NCBI RefSeq assembly: GCF_963931955.1
Contig: NZ_OZ008337.1
Span: forward strand, 1,563,593 to 1,627,592
Reading direction: 5' to 3'
From: Wolbachia endosymbiont (group A) of Longitarsus flavicornis
Lineage (GTDB): Bacteria; Pseudomonadota; Alphaproteobacteria; Rickettsiales; Anaplasmataceae
Length of the DNA stretch: 64,000 bases
The position numbers and the translations under genes were made by a program. Positions 29,726 through 38,407 of this stretch are shown here, one piece after another. The number at the start of each line of letters is the position of its first letter. Position 1 is the stretch's first letter. The notes beneath the pieces were generated by a model, which searched no databases, was not told the DNA's origin, and saw only the letters and a list, made by a program, of their open reading frames with translations.

Positions 29726-30140
29726 CGTCATCCCGCTGCTTGTTAGCGGGATCTAGAGATACCGCGAATGAATCGCGGTATGACGTAGAAGGACGATATC
29801 ATCCCAGTGCTTGACACTGGGATCCAGTTTTCCATATAATCTCATTGAAAACGTTGTAACCACTTTCTATGCTAGTTTGCTTGTGAGCAACCGGATTCCA
29901 GTGTCAAGCACTGGAATGACATCATAGGAGGCTTGGATGACACCTTAACGATTTAAAGAACCGTCATCCCGCAGTGGGATCTAGGCTAAAATATACCGCG
30001 AATGAATCGCGGTATGACGGTTAAGTAGGGTGTCATCCAAGTAGCCCTGACTACTTGGATCCAGGAAAATTGATTGTAACCGAGCAAACATTTTCGATAA
30101 AATTACCAAAAAGCTGGATTCCAGACTGGAATGACACCCT
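29726..30140. repeat. Cluster of Wolbachia palindromic repeats
   Basis: Four palindromic units sit in a row. 29726-29786 and 29971-30020 begin with ccgtcatcccgc and end with an accgcgaatgaatcgcggt palindrome. 29799-29922 carries cagtgcttgacactgg and its mirror at the far end. 30030-30138 carries ccaagtag...ctacttgg and a closing ctggattccag. Arms end in gtcat or atgac. The same units occur inside murD and lysK, so this is a mobile or once-mobile family. Confidence 0.8.
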
Positions 30141-30239
30141 CCTGATGGGCCCAAATCACAATGTTCGTACAGATACTGTCTTTCATGTCAATAGTAATTT
30201 TAAAAAACTTTTTAAACCGAATTTAAATTCCATTGATTA

Positions 30240-30280
30240 GTGTAGCTGTGCTTTAAGTTTGTGCGGACGCACAGCTACAC
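30240..30280. repeat. Perfect 12-bp inverted repeat
   Basis: gtgtagctgtgc at 30240-30251 pairs exactly with gcacagctacac at 30269-30280 around a 17-base loop. No T run follows on either side, so a rho-independent terminator is not clear. It lies just after the palindromic repeat cluster. Confidence 0.55.
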
Positions 30281-30382
30281 TAATTTAGGGAAGCTGACCT
30301 ATTTGTTACATTTCTCAGTAAAAACTCTACTATCTCTGGTCAAAGAGTTAGAAAAGGTAAGCAACTTTCTCATGTCAATGAG

Positions 30383-31114
30383 TCACTTAACTAAACCACC
30401 ATTGAATGGTTGATTGTTTTTAAGAATACCAAAAAATACATGCATTAGTTTTCTCATCAGCGCAACAATTATAACCATTGGGCATTTTCCTTTACTTTCT
30501 AAACGTTGGCAAAACTTTTGAAAGTGAGAATTATGATTCTTGGCTACTATAGCTGGCATATAAAGAGCTTTGCGAATACGCTCAGATCCTATTTTACATA
30601 TTCGACTTTTTTTACTTACGGATGATCCTGATCGATAATGCTGTGGATTTAAACCAGCAAAGGCTGTGAATTGCCTAGCATGATCAAAATTATCAACTGA
30701 TGGCATTTCCGCAACAACAGCTATAGCAGTAAGATGTCCTACACCTTTTACAGTCTTGATATTTTCTATCATATTTTTTAGGTGTGGATGGTTATCTATA
30801 TGCCTATTAATTTCTCTCTCTAGCGCAGCAATTTGTGTTTCTATTGTAGCAATTACTTCAAGTATGGCTTGTTTACAACTGGAATACATGTTTTTGTTTT
30901 CTAAGCGATTCGTTTGTTGCAACTTGTCATCTTTGAGCGTTTGCAAACAACGATAAAGTTCTCTTAAACACCTAACTTCAAGAGGAGCAGGTTTCCAAAG
31001 ATTAGGTTTATTAGCAATACAAAACCTAGCAATCATGGCAGCGTCTGACTTATCTGTTTTGTTTCTCAGTAGCTCACTTTTGCCAAAAGCTTTCTGGGTT
31101 TGCCACACTTACAT
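30383..31114 (-). pseudogene. IS110-family transposase, N-terminus cut off by an IS5 copy
   Basis: The 241 residues are the C-terminal two thirds of an IS110-type transposase: a KTDKSDAAMIARF segment, a coiled middle, and the Transposase_20 domain (IKTVKGVGHLTAIAVVAEM...FTAFAGLNPQHYRSG) with its conserved Ser. The N-terminal DEDD half is missing. The sequence stops at the IS5 end at 31115, and what lies beyond that IS is a phage tail gene, not the rest of this transposase. It differs from the 1621-bp IS110 element found twice elsewhere in the window. Confidence 0.85.
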
Positions 31115-31116
31115 TA

Positions 31117-32008
31117 GACTTCTTTCAAAATTGTTAGAGGGAGTGTAAGATGAAGTATTTGAAAGCATGAAATATAAGGAAATAGAAAAGTTAGAAGGAG
31201 AAAAGTTTCGACGTTTAACAGGGGTAAAAAAAGCAACATTTGAGCGAATGGTAGAAATTCTAGAAGTGGAGGATAAAAGAAAAAAAGCTAGAAGTGGAAG
31301 AAAAAGTAAACTTTGCATAGAAGACAGGCTACTTATGGCACTGGAATATATAAGAGAATATCGTACATATTTTCATATTGGGCAAAGCTATGGCATGAGT
31401 GAAAGTAACAGTTTTAAAATAATAAGATAGGTAGAAGACATATTAATAAAACATCCAGATTTTGCATTACCAGGAAAAAAAGAGCTATTAAAGAGTGATG
31501 TAGAATATGAAGTTTTAGTAATAGACGGAACTGAAACGCCAGTAGAGAGACCAAAAAAAAGCAAAAGCCCTTCTACTCTGGAAAGAAAAAAAGGCATACT
31601 ATAAAAACACAAATAGTAACAGAGAAGAAGAGTAAAAAAGTCATATGCACATCTTTCTCGAATGGTAGAAAACACGATTTTCGGATGTTTAGAGAATCAA
31701 AGGTAGCAATATTACCGGACACCAAAATCTTAGCTGATGCCGGCTACAGGGGAATGCAGAAGATACACAAAAATGTTGTATTACCGCACAGGAAAATGAA
31801 AAAGAATCCGTTAAGCAAAGAACAAAAAAAAGAGAACAGGGCACTTATGAGCCAAAGGGCAATTGTTGAAAACGTAATTGGCTTATTGAAAAGGTTTAAA
31901 ATCATCTCGGACAGGTATAGAAACCGACGAAAACGTTTTGGTTTAAGGTTTAATTTGATTGCTGCAATTCACAATTTTGAGCTCCATACATGAATTTTGA
32001 AAGAAGTC
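31117..32008 (+). mobile_element. IS5-family element, 892 bp, copy 1
   Basis: Ends are gacttctttcaaaatt and its inverted copy, flanked by TA on both sides (31115-31116 and 32009-32010), the target duplication expected for IS5/IS427-type elements. It appears identical in length and sequence to the copy at 35981-36872. Left flank is an IS110 fragment and right flank is a phage tail-tube fragment, so this copy marks a rearrangement junction. Confidence 0.9.
31167..31993 (+). pseudogene. IS5-family transposase with amber stop and A8G frameshift site (copy 1)
   Basis: The first segment (31167-31430) is the helix-turn-helix DUF4096-like N-terminus and ends at TAG after FKIIR; the same frame continues with VEDILIKHPDFALPGKKELL, where relatives have a Trp codon at the stop. 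The DDE motif start VLVIDGTE follows. At 31551-31561 a run of eight A's and a G (A AAA AAG slippery type) allows a -1 shift into the frame that reads QKPFYSGKKKRHTIKTQIV and on to the C-terminal DDE part (ILADAGYRGM, then AIVENVIGLLKRF). The frameshift is likely programmed; the amber codon is probably a lesion. Confidence 0.8.
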
Positions 32009-32011
32009 TAA

Positions 32012-32191
32012 TTTGATTTTGGCAGTTGGAAACCGGCTGAAAAAGCAACGCTGAAGTGTACCGTAGCTGCGCATTATTACAAACTTACTATCGGTGCTAG
32101 AGAGCTTATCGAAATCGATGCTGAGAATATGATTCGCAAGATTAATGGTGTTGATCAAATGGCCTTGCTACAAACGATTTTAGGAATCTGA
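32012..32191 (+). pseudogene. WO phage major tail tube protein, C-terminal fragment
   Basis: Reading from the IS edge gives 59 residues ending in ELIEIDAENMIRKINGVDQM and a TGA at 32189-32191. This matches the C-terminus of the P2 FII-type tail tube protein (the EID.PNM...NGVD pattern). The N-terminal two thirds are missing because the IS5 copy and an IS110 fragment lie where they should be. It is the first gene of the plus-strand tail arm. Confidence 0.75.
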
Positions 32192-32267
32192 TGTAGTTTA
32201 CATATTTTTTTATTGAAAAATTCAGAGAAATGTTGTATAATTATCGTGGTATATTTTGGTAAAACAT

Positions 32268-32489
32268 ATGGCAGATTCAAGAATTAGTATAACTTTTGAT
32301 CCAAAAATTTCACATAATCTTATTAAATTAGCTGAAATCACCAAAGAATCCGTTCAAGAACTAGCAAAAAGGTTAGTTGTAGAAGGAATCGAGTGTGAGA
32401 TAGATGAGATTGCAGTTGCTGACATTGTTAAGGAATGTACTGCTCCAGGTGCAGAAACAATCGATTATGAGGACTTCAAACGGGGGTAG
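32268..32489 (+). CDS. RelB/DinJ-type antitoxin
   Basis: The 73-residue product starts at ATG 32268 (MADSRISITFDPKISHNL); an upstream TTG in the same frame lacks a ribosome site. The N-terminal strand and helices resemble a ribbon-helix-helix antitoxin, and the acidic C-terminus (ECTAPGAETIDYEDFKRG) is typical of the toxin-wrapping tail. It sits in the tail gene arm of the prophage, where WO phages often carry RelBE-type pairs. The RelE-like frame follows directly. Confidence 0.7.
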   Translation: MADSRISITFDPKISHNLIKLAEITKESVQELAKRLVVEGIECEIDEIAVADIVKECTAPGAETIDYEDFKRG

Positions 32490-32783
32490 AGTATCTACAA
32501 AATTGAGCTTTCAAAGAGGTACATTAAAGACTTTCCAGCTTTACCGGAAGAAATAAAATCTAACATTGAAGAAGCTATAGAAAAGGAGCTTAAGATTAAC
32601 CCCAACAAAGCTGGTAAACCTTTACGTGGTAAATTACTAGGGTTTAGAAGGTTAAGTTTCGATAAATATCGTCTTATCTATCATGTGAATACTTCAAAAC
32701 GCAAAGTACTTATCATCACAATAGGACATAGAGATAACATTTACAAGCAGACAGGATTGTTAAATCTACGATCAAAACTTTAA
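32490..32783 (+). pseudogene. RelE/ParE-type toxin reading frame without a normal start codon
   Basis: Directly after the antitoxin TAG and in the same frame lie about 97 codons reading SIYKIELSKRYIKDFPALPE and, later, KPLRGKLLGFRRLSFDKYRL then IYHV and IGHRDNIY. This is the RelE/ParE toxin fold with its conserved LRG...G..RLR.G.YR.IY pattern. There is no ATG, GTG or TTG in frame before the conserved part; only ATC or ATT are available. Intact pairs usually overlap as ATGA at this point, so a small indel may have removed the toxin start. Alternatively a rare start is used. Called as a probable pseudogene. Confidence 0.6.
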
Positions 32784-32917
32784 ATATATTTTTTATTGAA
32801 AAAACTTAGAAAAAGGGACTTCAATAAAACACAAAGCTATAGACCATAATCATAATAAAAAAATTAGTTATGTAAAAGCCACGAAGACTTTTATTTAATT
32901 AACTTTTAGGGGGAAAC

Positions 32918-33172
32918 ATGACAACAGTAAAACTTGATAATCCAATAACAGTTGATGGTATTTCTGTTTCAGAATTACCTATGCGTGAGCCTACAGTGGG
33001 AGATCTGCTGGCTATTGAATGTGTAGAAGGTGAAGCCAGAAAAGAAGTAGCTTTAGCTGCTAACCTGACATCTATGCCAAGGGAGGTAATAGAGAAATTA
33101 CTTATCAAAGACTACGTAAAAATACAAAAGGTACTCAGGGATTTTTTGTCGCCTTTAGAACAGAGGACTTAA
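32918..33172 (+). CDS. Phage tail assembly chaperone gpE
   Basis: The 84-residue product resembles P2 gpE, which chaperones the tape measure protein during tail assembly (MREPTVGDLLAIE...KIQKVLRDFLSP). It begins after a strong ribosome site (taggggg, 32908-32914 region). Near its end a T6G run at 33142-33148 allows a -1 frameshift to the longer E+E' form. Gene order E-E'-tape measure-U-X-D is that of P2. Confidence 0.82.
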   Translation: MTTVKLDNPITVDGISVSELPMREPTVGDLLAIECVEGEARKEVALAANLTSMPREVIEKLLIKDYVKIQKVLRDFLSPLEQRT

Positions 33173-33306
33173 GATTCAATGTTTTAAAGCTTAGTTCAAT
33201 AACAGGAAGTGGAATTGAGCAGATTATTAATATGGGTATAAAAGAATTTCTAAAATGGTTAGAAGTAAGTGAAGGAGTAACAAAGAAATGTCAATGCTTT
33301 CAATAA
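33142..33306 (+). other. Programmed -1 frameshift site and E' extension of tail chaperone
   Basis: T TTT TTG at 33142-33148 is read GAT TTT TTG in the gpE frame. Slipping back one base continues as VAFRTEDLRFNVLKLSSITG and on to CFQ with TAA at 33304-33306. This adds 53 residues and bypasses the gpE stop at 33170-33172. P2 uses the same T6G heptamer for E+E'. The extension overlaps the tape measure start at 33288. Confidence 0.8.
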
Positions 33307-35606
33307 AGATAGGTGCTGCATTAGATGGTAGCTTTAATAGCGCAATGATAGGTAGTACAGCTAAGCTTTCTAAGCTGGGTGATAGTATAAGGCAGCTTGA
33401 TTCGTCAATGAAATCAGTCTCCAAATTTAAGCAATTAAATCATGATGCCCTTGAAGCCATGAAGAATTGGAAAGAAGCGGAGAAGAAAGCGAAAGAATCA
33501 GCTGCAGCAATTGCTAAAGAAAAGAAGGAAAAAAAAGAACCAAGCAAAGCACTAAAAAATGAATTTGAAAAATTGAAAGCATCGGCATCAAAGGCAAAAG
33601 AGGCTTATATTAAAAAGAGAGATGCACTTCACACATTAAATGAAGAAGTAAGGAAAAGTGGAAAAGATATTAAATCCTTAGTGAGGGATCAAACTAAACT
33701 TGGTTCATCTATTGAAGTACTAAAAGGGAAATATAGTAAACTAGGATCTGTGATACAAAAACAGCAAAATGCCTTGGCAAAAAAAGCGCATTATAGATCA
33801 CAAGTAATGGAGACTATAGGACTAGGGCTTTCACTTGCAGCGCCAATTAAAGTTGCGATTGACTTTGAATCTGCTATGGCTGATGTTAAAAAAGTAGTGA
33901 GATTCGCTAAGGATGATGCAGCTCATAACCAAGGAGCCGTGGAATTTGGCCAGAAATTAAAGGAATTATCCCGTACAATACCATTATCGGCTGCAGAGTT
34001 AGCACAAATTGCTGCAAGTGGTGGCCAACTTGGTGTTGAAAAGGAAGAGCTACTCGGATTTACAACAACAGTGGCTAAAATGTCTACAGCATTTGATATG
34101 TCTGCAGAAGAAGCAGGTGATTCTATAGCTAAGCTTGCCAATGTTTATGGGATTAAAGTAGCAGGTATGGAAAGAGTAGGTAATATTATAAACCACCTTT
34201 CAGATAATAGTGCTGCTAAAGCAGGAGATATGGTTAAAGCATTAGCTATAGTTGGTGGTACTGCAAAACAGTTTGGTCTTGATATTAAGGAAACAAGTAG
34301 TTTAGTCAACGCCTTCATTAGTTTAGGTAAACAACCAGCAAAAGCTGCTACTGCAATAAATGCTCTACTTAGTAAACTCCAGACCGCTGAGGGACAGAGC
34401 AAAGAGTTTAAAGCAGCATTGGAAGATATGGGAATAACTGCAGAAGAGATGACACAAAGGATTAGCGAAAACGGCCAAGATGCACTACTTTATTTTTTTG
34501 AAACTCTGGAGAAAGTAGATAAACAGGAACGTTCACAAATCCTTCTCAAGCTATTTGGTCAAGAATATCAAGATGATATAGCACTATTAGTAGGAAGTTT
34601 GGAGAAATATAAAGAGGCAATAGGTCACTTAGCTGATGAGAAAAAATATGAAACTTCAATGCAAGATGAGTTTAACAATCGTGCAGCAACTACAGCAAAT
34701 AATTTACGACTACTAAGGAATGCAATAGCAGAAGTAGGAATGAACCTGGGCTCAGTAATGCTGCCTCCTTTAAAGTGGATAAGTAATATTCTAAGAGAGA
34801 TAACTAACCCCATAGCTTGGTTTGCAGAAAAGTTTCCAGTTATTACTACAGGAATAATGAGCATAATTTCAGCTCTTATTATTGGTAAGATTGCAGTAGT
34901 AGGTTTTGGTTATGCATTTGCATTGGCTGGAGGTGGAATACTAACTTTTAAGGCTATTTTGCATGGAACACTTTTGCCAGTATTAACTTCATTATCAGCA
35001 CGAGTAATTCCAGCAGTAATTATGGGACTGAAAGCTTTAACGCTAGCCATGGTTACTAATCCTATAGGAGCTGTTGTTGCTGGACTATCAGTTGGTGCAG
35101 CGCTTGTAATCGCTAATTGGCAAAAGGTGAAGGACTTTTTTTCTAGCATCTGGAAATCAATTGTAAAACCTATAGGAGAATTTTTCAATTGGATTGGTAT
35201 AGGAAAATTGTTTAATGATAGTCCGCTAAAAGCATTTGAGACACCAGTAGAAACAAAAATTGGTAAGGTAGTTACTGAAAGTAATGTTTTGAGTAATGGA
35301 AACCCTTTATTAAATAATAAGGAAATTTCTGAAAGCGGAAAGAGTATTATTGGAAATACTAAAATCGGTAGCGTTATTGAGGAAAAAAGTTCTGTAGCGG
35401 ATGACTTAGAGAAAGTTTTAAAAGACTGTGAAAAATGTAAGTGTGAACAAAAAGAATCAAAAATTTTCAATCAAACTTTCACATTTAATATAAGTATAAA
35501 AGCAGAGCCTAACCAAGATATACGTAGTCTTGCTGATACAGTAATAAAAAGAATAAGAGAAAAATCACGAGATGTTATGTTTGATACGGTAGATCCCATT
35601 TACTAA
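33288..35606 (+). CDS. Phage tail tape measure protein
   Basis: The tape measure sets tail length and fills the tail tube. The 772-residue protein has a coiled-coil, Lys/Glu-rich N-terminus (about 45-170) and the conserved TP901-type block (VAIDFESAMADVKKVVRFA...AAELAQIAASGGQLG...ISLGKQPAKAATAINALLSKLQ). Hydrophobic helices lie near residues 515-610, and a small C-terminal region ends with RIREKSRDVMFDTVDPIY. The start at 33288 overlaps the E' extension. It ends one base into the gpU start. Confidence 0.92.
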   Translation: MSMLSIKIGAALDGSFNSAMIGSTAKLSKLGDSIRQLDSSMKSVSKFKQLNHDALEAMKNWKEAEKKAKESAAAIAKEKKEKKEPSKALKNEFEKLKASASKAKEAYIKKRDALHTLNEEVRKSGKDIKSLVRDQTKLGSSIEVLKGKYSKLGSVIQKQQNALAKKAHYRSQVMETIGLGLSLAAPIKVAIDFESAMADVKKVVRFAKDDAAHNQGAVEFGQKLKELSRTIPLSAAELAQIAASGGQLGVEKEELLGFTTTVAKMSTAFDMSAEEAGDSIAKLANVYGIKVAGMERVGNIINHLSDNSAAKAGDMVKALAIVGGTAKQFGLDIKETSSLVNAFISLGKQPAKAATAINALLSKLQTAEGQSKEFKAALEDMGITAEEMTQRISENGQDALLYFFETLEKVDKQERSQILLKLFGQEYQDDIALLVGSLEKYKEAIGHLADEKKYETSMQDEFNNRAATTANNLRLLRNAIAEVGMNLGSVMLPPLKWISNILREITNPIAWFAEKFPVITTGIMSIISALIIGKIAVVGFGYAFALAGGGILTFKAILHGTLLPVLTSLSARVIPAVIMGLKALTLAMVTNPIGAVVAGLSVGAALVIANWQKVKDFFSSIWKSIVKPIGEFFNWIGIGKLFNDSPLKAFETPVETKIGKVVTESNVLSNGNPLLNNKEISESGKSIIGNTKIGSVIEEKSSVADDLEKVLKDCEKCKCEQKESKIFNQTFTFNISIKAEPNQDIRSLADTVIKRIREKSRDVMFDTVDPIY

Positions 35607-35953
35607 TGTTATCCTTCGGTCCATATAAACTTTCTCCAACAAGCTTAAAGTATAGCAAAGAGAAGCGCTGGAGTGTGGTTGAGTGTATTGGCAAGCAATT
35701 ACTACAGAATATTGGCCAAGGGGCAGAAAATATAGATTTAGAAGGGATTATTTATCTTCACAATGGGTTAGATAAATTAAAGAACATGAAAGAAGCAGAA
35801 GAAAACCAAATACCTCACACTTTAGTTGATAGCATGGGAAATGTTTTAGGACAATTTGTCATTACTCGCTTTGAAGAAAAGCAAACATCATTTTTCCCTT
35901 GTGGACTGCCGAAAAAAGTTGAATTTAATTTAAGTTTAAGTCGTTATTCATGA
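35606..35953 (+). CDS. Phage tail protein gpU
   Basis: The 115-residue product matches P2 gpU-type tail terminator proteins: LSFGPYKLSPTSLKYSKEKRW at the start, and the conserved GKQLLQNIGQGAENIDLEG and VLGQFVITRFEEKQTSFFP segments. It is intact, overlaps the tape measure stop at its start, and overlaps gpX by ATGA at its end. Confidence 0.88.
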   Translation: MLSFGPYKLSPTSLKYSKEKRWSVVECIGKQLLQNIGQGAENIDLEGIIYLHNGLDKLKNMKEAEENQIPHTLVDSMGNVLGQFVITRFEEKQTSFFPCGLPKKVEFNLSLSRYS

Positions 35954-37056
35954 CTATATATTACTCGACAAAAGAGAATAGACTTCTTTCAAAATTGTTA
36001 GAGGGAGTGTAAGATGAAGTATTTGAAAGCATGAAATATAAGGAAATAGAAAAGTTAGAAGGAGAAAAGTTTCGACGTTTAACAGGGGTAAAAAAAGCAA
36101 CATTTGAGCGAATGGTAGAAATTCTAGAAGTGGAGGATAAAAGAAAAAAAGCTAGAAGTGGAAGAAAAAGTAAACTTTGCATAGAAGACAGGCTACTTAT
36201 GGCACTGGAATATATAAGAGAATATCGTACATATTTTCATATTGGGCAAAGCTATGGCATGAGTGAAAGTAACAGTTTTAAAATAATAAGATAGGTAGAA
36301 GACATATTAATAAAACATCCAGATTTTGCATTACCAGGAAAAAAAGAGCTATTAAAGAGTGATGTAGAATATGAAGTTTTAGTAATAGACGGAACTGAAA
36401 CGCCAGTAGAGAGACCAAAAAAAAGCAAAAGCCCTTCTACTCTGGAAAGAAAAAAAGGCATACTATAAAAACACAAATAGTAACAGAGAAGAAGAGTAAA
36501 AAAGTCATATGCACATCTTTCTCGAATGGTAGAAAACACGATTTTCGGATGTTTAGAGAATCAAAGGTAGCAATATTACCGGACACCAAAATCTTAGCTG
36601 ATGCCGGCTACAGGGGAATGCAGAAGATACACAAAAATGTTGTATTACCGCACAGGAAAATGAAAAAGAATCCGTTAAGCAAAGAACAAAAAAAAGAGAA
36701 CAGGGCACTTATGAGCCAAAGGGCAATTGTTGAAAACGTAATTGGCTTATTGAAAAGGTTTAAAATCATCTCGGACAGGTATAGAAACCGACGAAAACGT
36801 TTTGGTTTAAGGTTTAATTTGATTGCTGCAATTCACAATTTTGAGCTCCATACATGAATTTTGAAAGAAGTCTAATGACATGTTGGACTATATTTGTTGG
36901 AAGCACTATGGATTTACTTCAGGAGCAGTAGAAATAGTATTAGAAGAAAACCCTGGACTTGCAGAACATGGTAGTTTTTTGCCAGCAGGACTGAAAATTA
37001 AGCTGCCTGTAATCGAGAAACCTCTACAGAAATCAACTTTAAAGATTTGGGGATAA
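35950..37056 (+). pseudogene. Phage tail protein gpX split by the IS5 element
   Basis: The first ten codons (35950-35979, MTIYYSTKEN) are followed by the 892-bp IS. After it the frame resumes as DMLDYICWKHYGFTSGAVEI and ends with KSTLKIWG at 37054-37056, the LysM-like gpX pattern (GD.LD.IC..HYG). Removing the IS and one TA duplication gives TKENNDMLDY in frame, so only this IS disrupts it. Confidence 0.88.
35981..36872 (+). mobile_element. IS5-family element, 892 bp, copy 2 (in gpX)
   Basis: Same ends and length as copy 1, flanked by TA at 35979-35980 and 36873-36874. The transposase segments at 36031-36294 and 36549-36857 carry the same amber codon (36292-36294) and A8G run as copy 1. The target gene is otherwise intact, so this is a simple insertion. 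Confidence 0.93.
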
Positions 37057-37057
37057 A

Positions 37058-38008
37058 ATGCAACCAGACTTTGTCATTGAAGGGTATGAATTAACAAAAG
37101 ACCGCTTAGTGTCAATGCATATTACTGATGAATCAGGGACTATAGAAGATATAGCTGAAATATGTGTCGATTACAGGGATGATAACATAAAAGTTCCAAA
37201 AGAGCTAAAGATTGCTTTGGGATATAGAGAAACAGGAGTACTACCCATAGGTGTATATACAGTCAATGAAATTACAGTACAAAGTCCACCAAAAACCTTG
37301 ATGATCAAAGGTCATGCAACAAATTTGATGATCTCACTAAAGGAAAAAGTATCCAGAGAGTGGCACCAGATTACGTTAGGTGATTTAGTCAAGGAAATAT
37401 CAAGTAAACATGGGTATGGATACAAAGTTGCTGAAGAATTTAAAGACATATTGATATCACACATTGATCAAACTGAAGAAAGTGATATAAATTTGTTAAC
37501 TAGAATAGCCATAGAGCGAGAAGCTATGGCAAAACTGGCAGGAGGATATATATTGTTTATTCCAAAAGGTGCAGCAAAATCAGCAACAGGAGAAGCTTTA
37601 GGAACGACAACTATCAGACCTCAAGACACAATTAACTGGAAAGTGCATTTTACTGTACGTGATAAATATAATTCAGTGATAGCAAAATGGTATAGCTATG
37701 AAAAGGGAGAACCCATATCAGAAACAGTAGGTAGCGGTGAACCAAGTTACCCTATACAAACAATTTACCCAAATGCAGAATCAGCATTAAGTGCAGCAAA
37801 TGCCAAATTTAAACAACTACAGCGTAATAATGAGACTTTAGAAATGACAATACCAGGTAATCCAAAGTTATTTGCAGAGGCAAAACTTAATCTTGTAGGG
37901 TTCAATCAAGATATAGATGGTGAATGGGTAATTGATAGAGCAGAACATACTCTAGACAGTAGAGGATACCAAACTACGGTGGAAGCCACAAGAAGCAAAG
38001 TTAGTTAA
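37058..38008 (+). CDS. Phage late control / tail hub protein gpD
   Basis: P2 gpD-type proteins form the hub at the tail tip. The 316-residue product shows the family layout. A first domain reads DFVIEGYELTKDRLVSMHIT, followed by a middle part with RETGVLPIGVYTVNEITVQSPP and a late part with QRNNETLEMTIPGNPKLFAEA and GEWVIDRAEHTLDSRGYQTT, the closing signature. It starts one base after the gpX stop. Intact. Confidence 0.92.
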   Translation: MQPDFVIEGYELTKDRLVSMHITDESGTIEDIAEICVDYRDDNIKVPKELKIALGYRETGVLPIGVYTVNEITVQSPPKTLMIKGHATNLMISLKEKVSREWHQITLGDLVKEISSKHGYGYKVAEEFKDILISHIDQTEESDINLLTRIAIEREAMAKLAGGYILFIPKGAAKSATGEALGTTTIRPQDTINWKVHFTVRDKYNSVIAKWYSYEKGEPISETVGSGEPSYPIQTIYPNAESALSAANAKFKQLQRNNETLEMTIPGNPKLFAEAKLNLVGFNQDIDGEWVIDRAEHTLDSRGYQTTVEATRSKVS

Positions 38009-38062
38009 GGGAAACTTAATTCAATGATAGTCTAATGCTAAGTAGAAGTGATATAGGTGTGT

Positions 38063-38407
38063 ATGAATAAGCATTTAAGACGGTTTCTTCGCGCAACTTC
38101 AGGCCCAAGTATTATGCCATCAGGTAAGGCTATTGTTGTGGGGCTTATAATATGCTTTGTTCTTTGGGTTATCAGTCTTTTTGATAGTTATAAAGAGGAA
38201 GTTAAGTCAGCAAATGCTAAAGCTGCTAAGAATTATGAATCGATATTATGGATTGCTGCTAAAAATTGCAGTGTGGAGGTTGAGAAATTCTTGGTAAAAA
38301 ACTTAGTAAATATTAATGATACTCGAAATTCCGGGATAATGTTATTACAGTATGCTACAAAACAAGGGTGCTTAGAAGCTGTTCAATTTTTGATAGATAC
38401 GGTATAA
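38063..38407 (+). CDS. Small membrane ankyrin-like protein
   Basis: The start is taken as ATG 38063 (MNKHLRRFLRATSG) rather than the GTG six bases upstream. One membrane helix covers about residues 21-40 (GKAIVVGLIICFVLWVISLF). The C-terminal half has two ankyrin-like helices (LWIAAKNCSVEVEKFLVKN and LLQYATKQGCLEAVQFLIDT). It ends abruptly after the second repeat, so it may be the shortened end of a longer gene. It sits after gpD, where WO phages often place accessory genes. Confidence 0.6.
   Translation: MNKHLRRFLRATSGPSIMPSGKAIVVGLIICFVLWVISLFDSYKEEVKSANAKAAKNYESILWIAAKNCSVEVEKFLVKNLVNINDTRNSGIMLLQYATKQGCLEAVQFLIDTV

Noticed and set aside
29590..29814. Open frame of 74 codons across the direct repeat region
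   Set aside because: It spans diverged non-coding repeats and a palindromic element, has no ribosome site and no recognisable protein pattern.
30055..30240. Open frame of 61 codons at the end of the palindromic repeat cluster
   Set aside because: Most of it is palindromic repeat sequence and there is no ribosome site; treated as chance.
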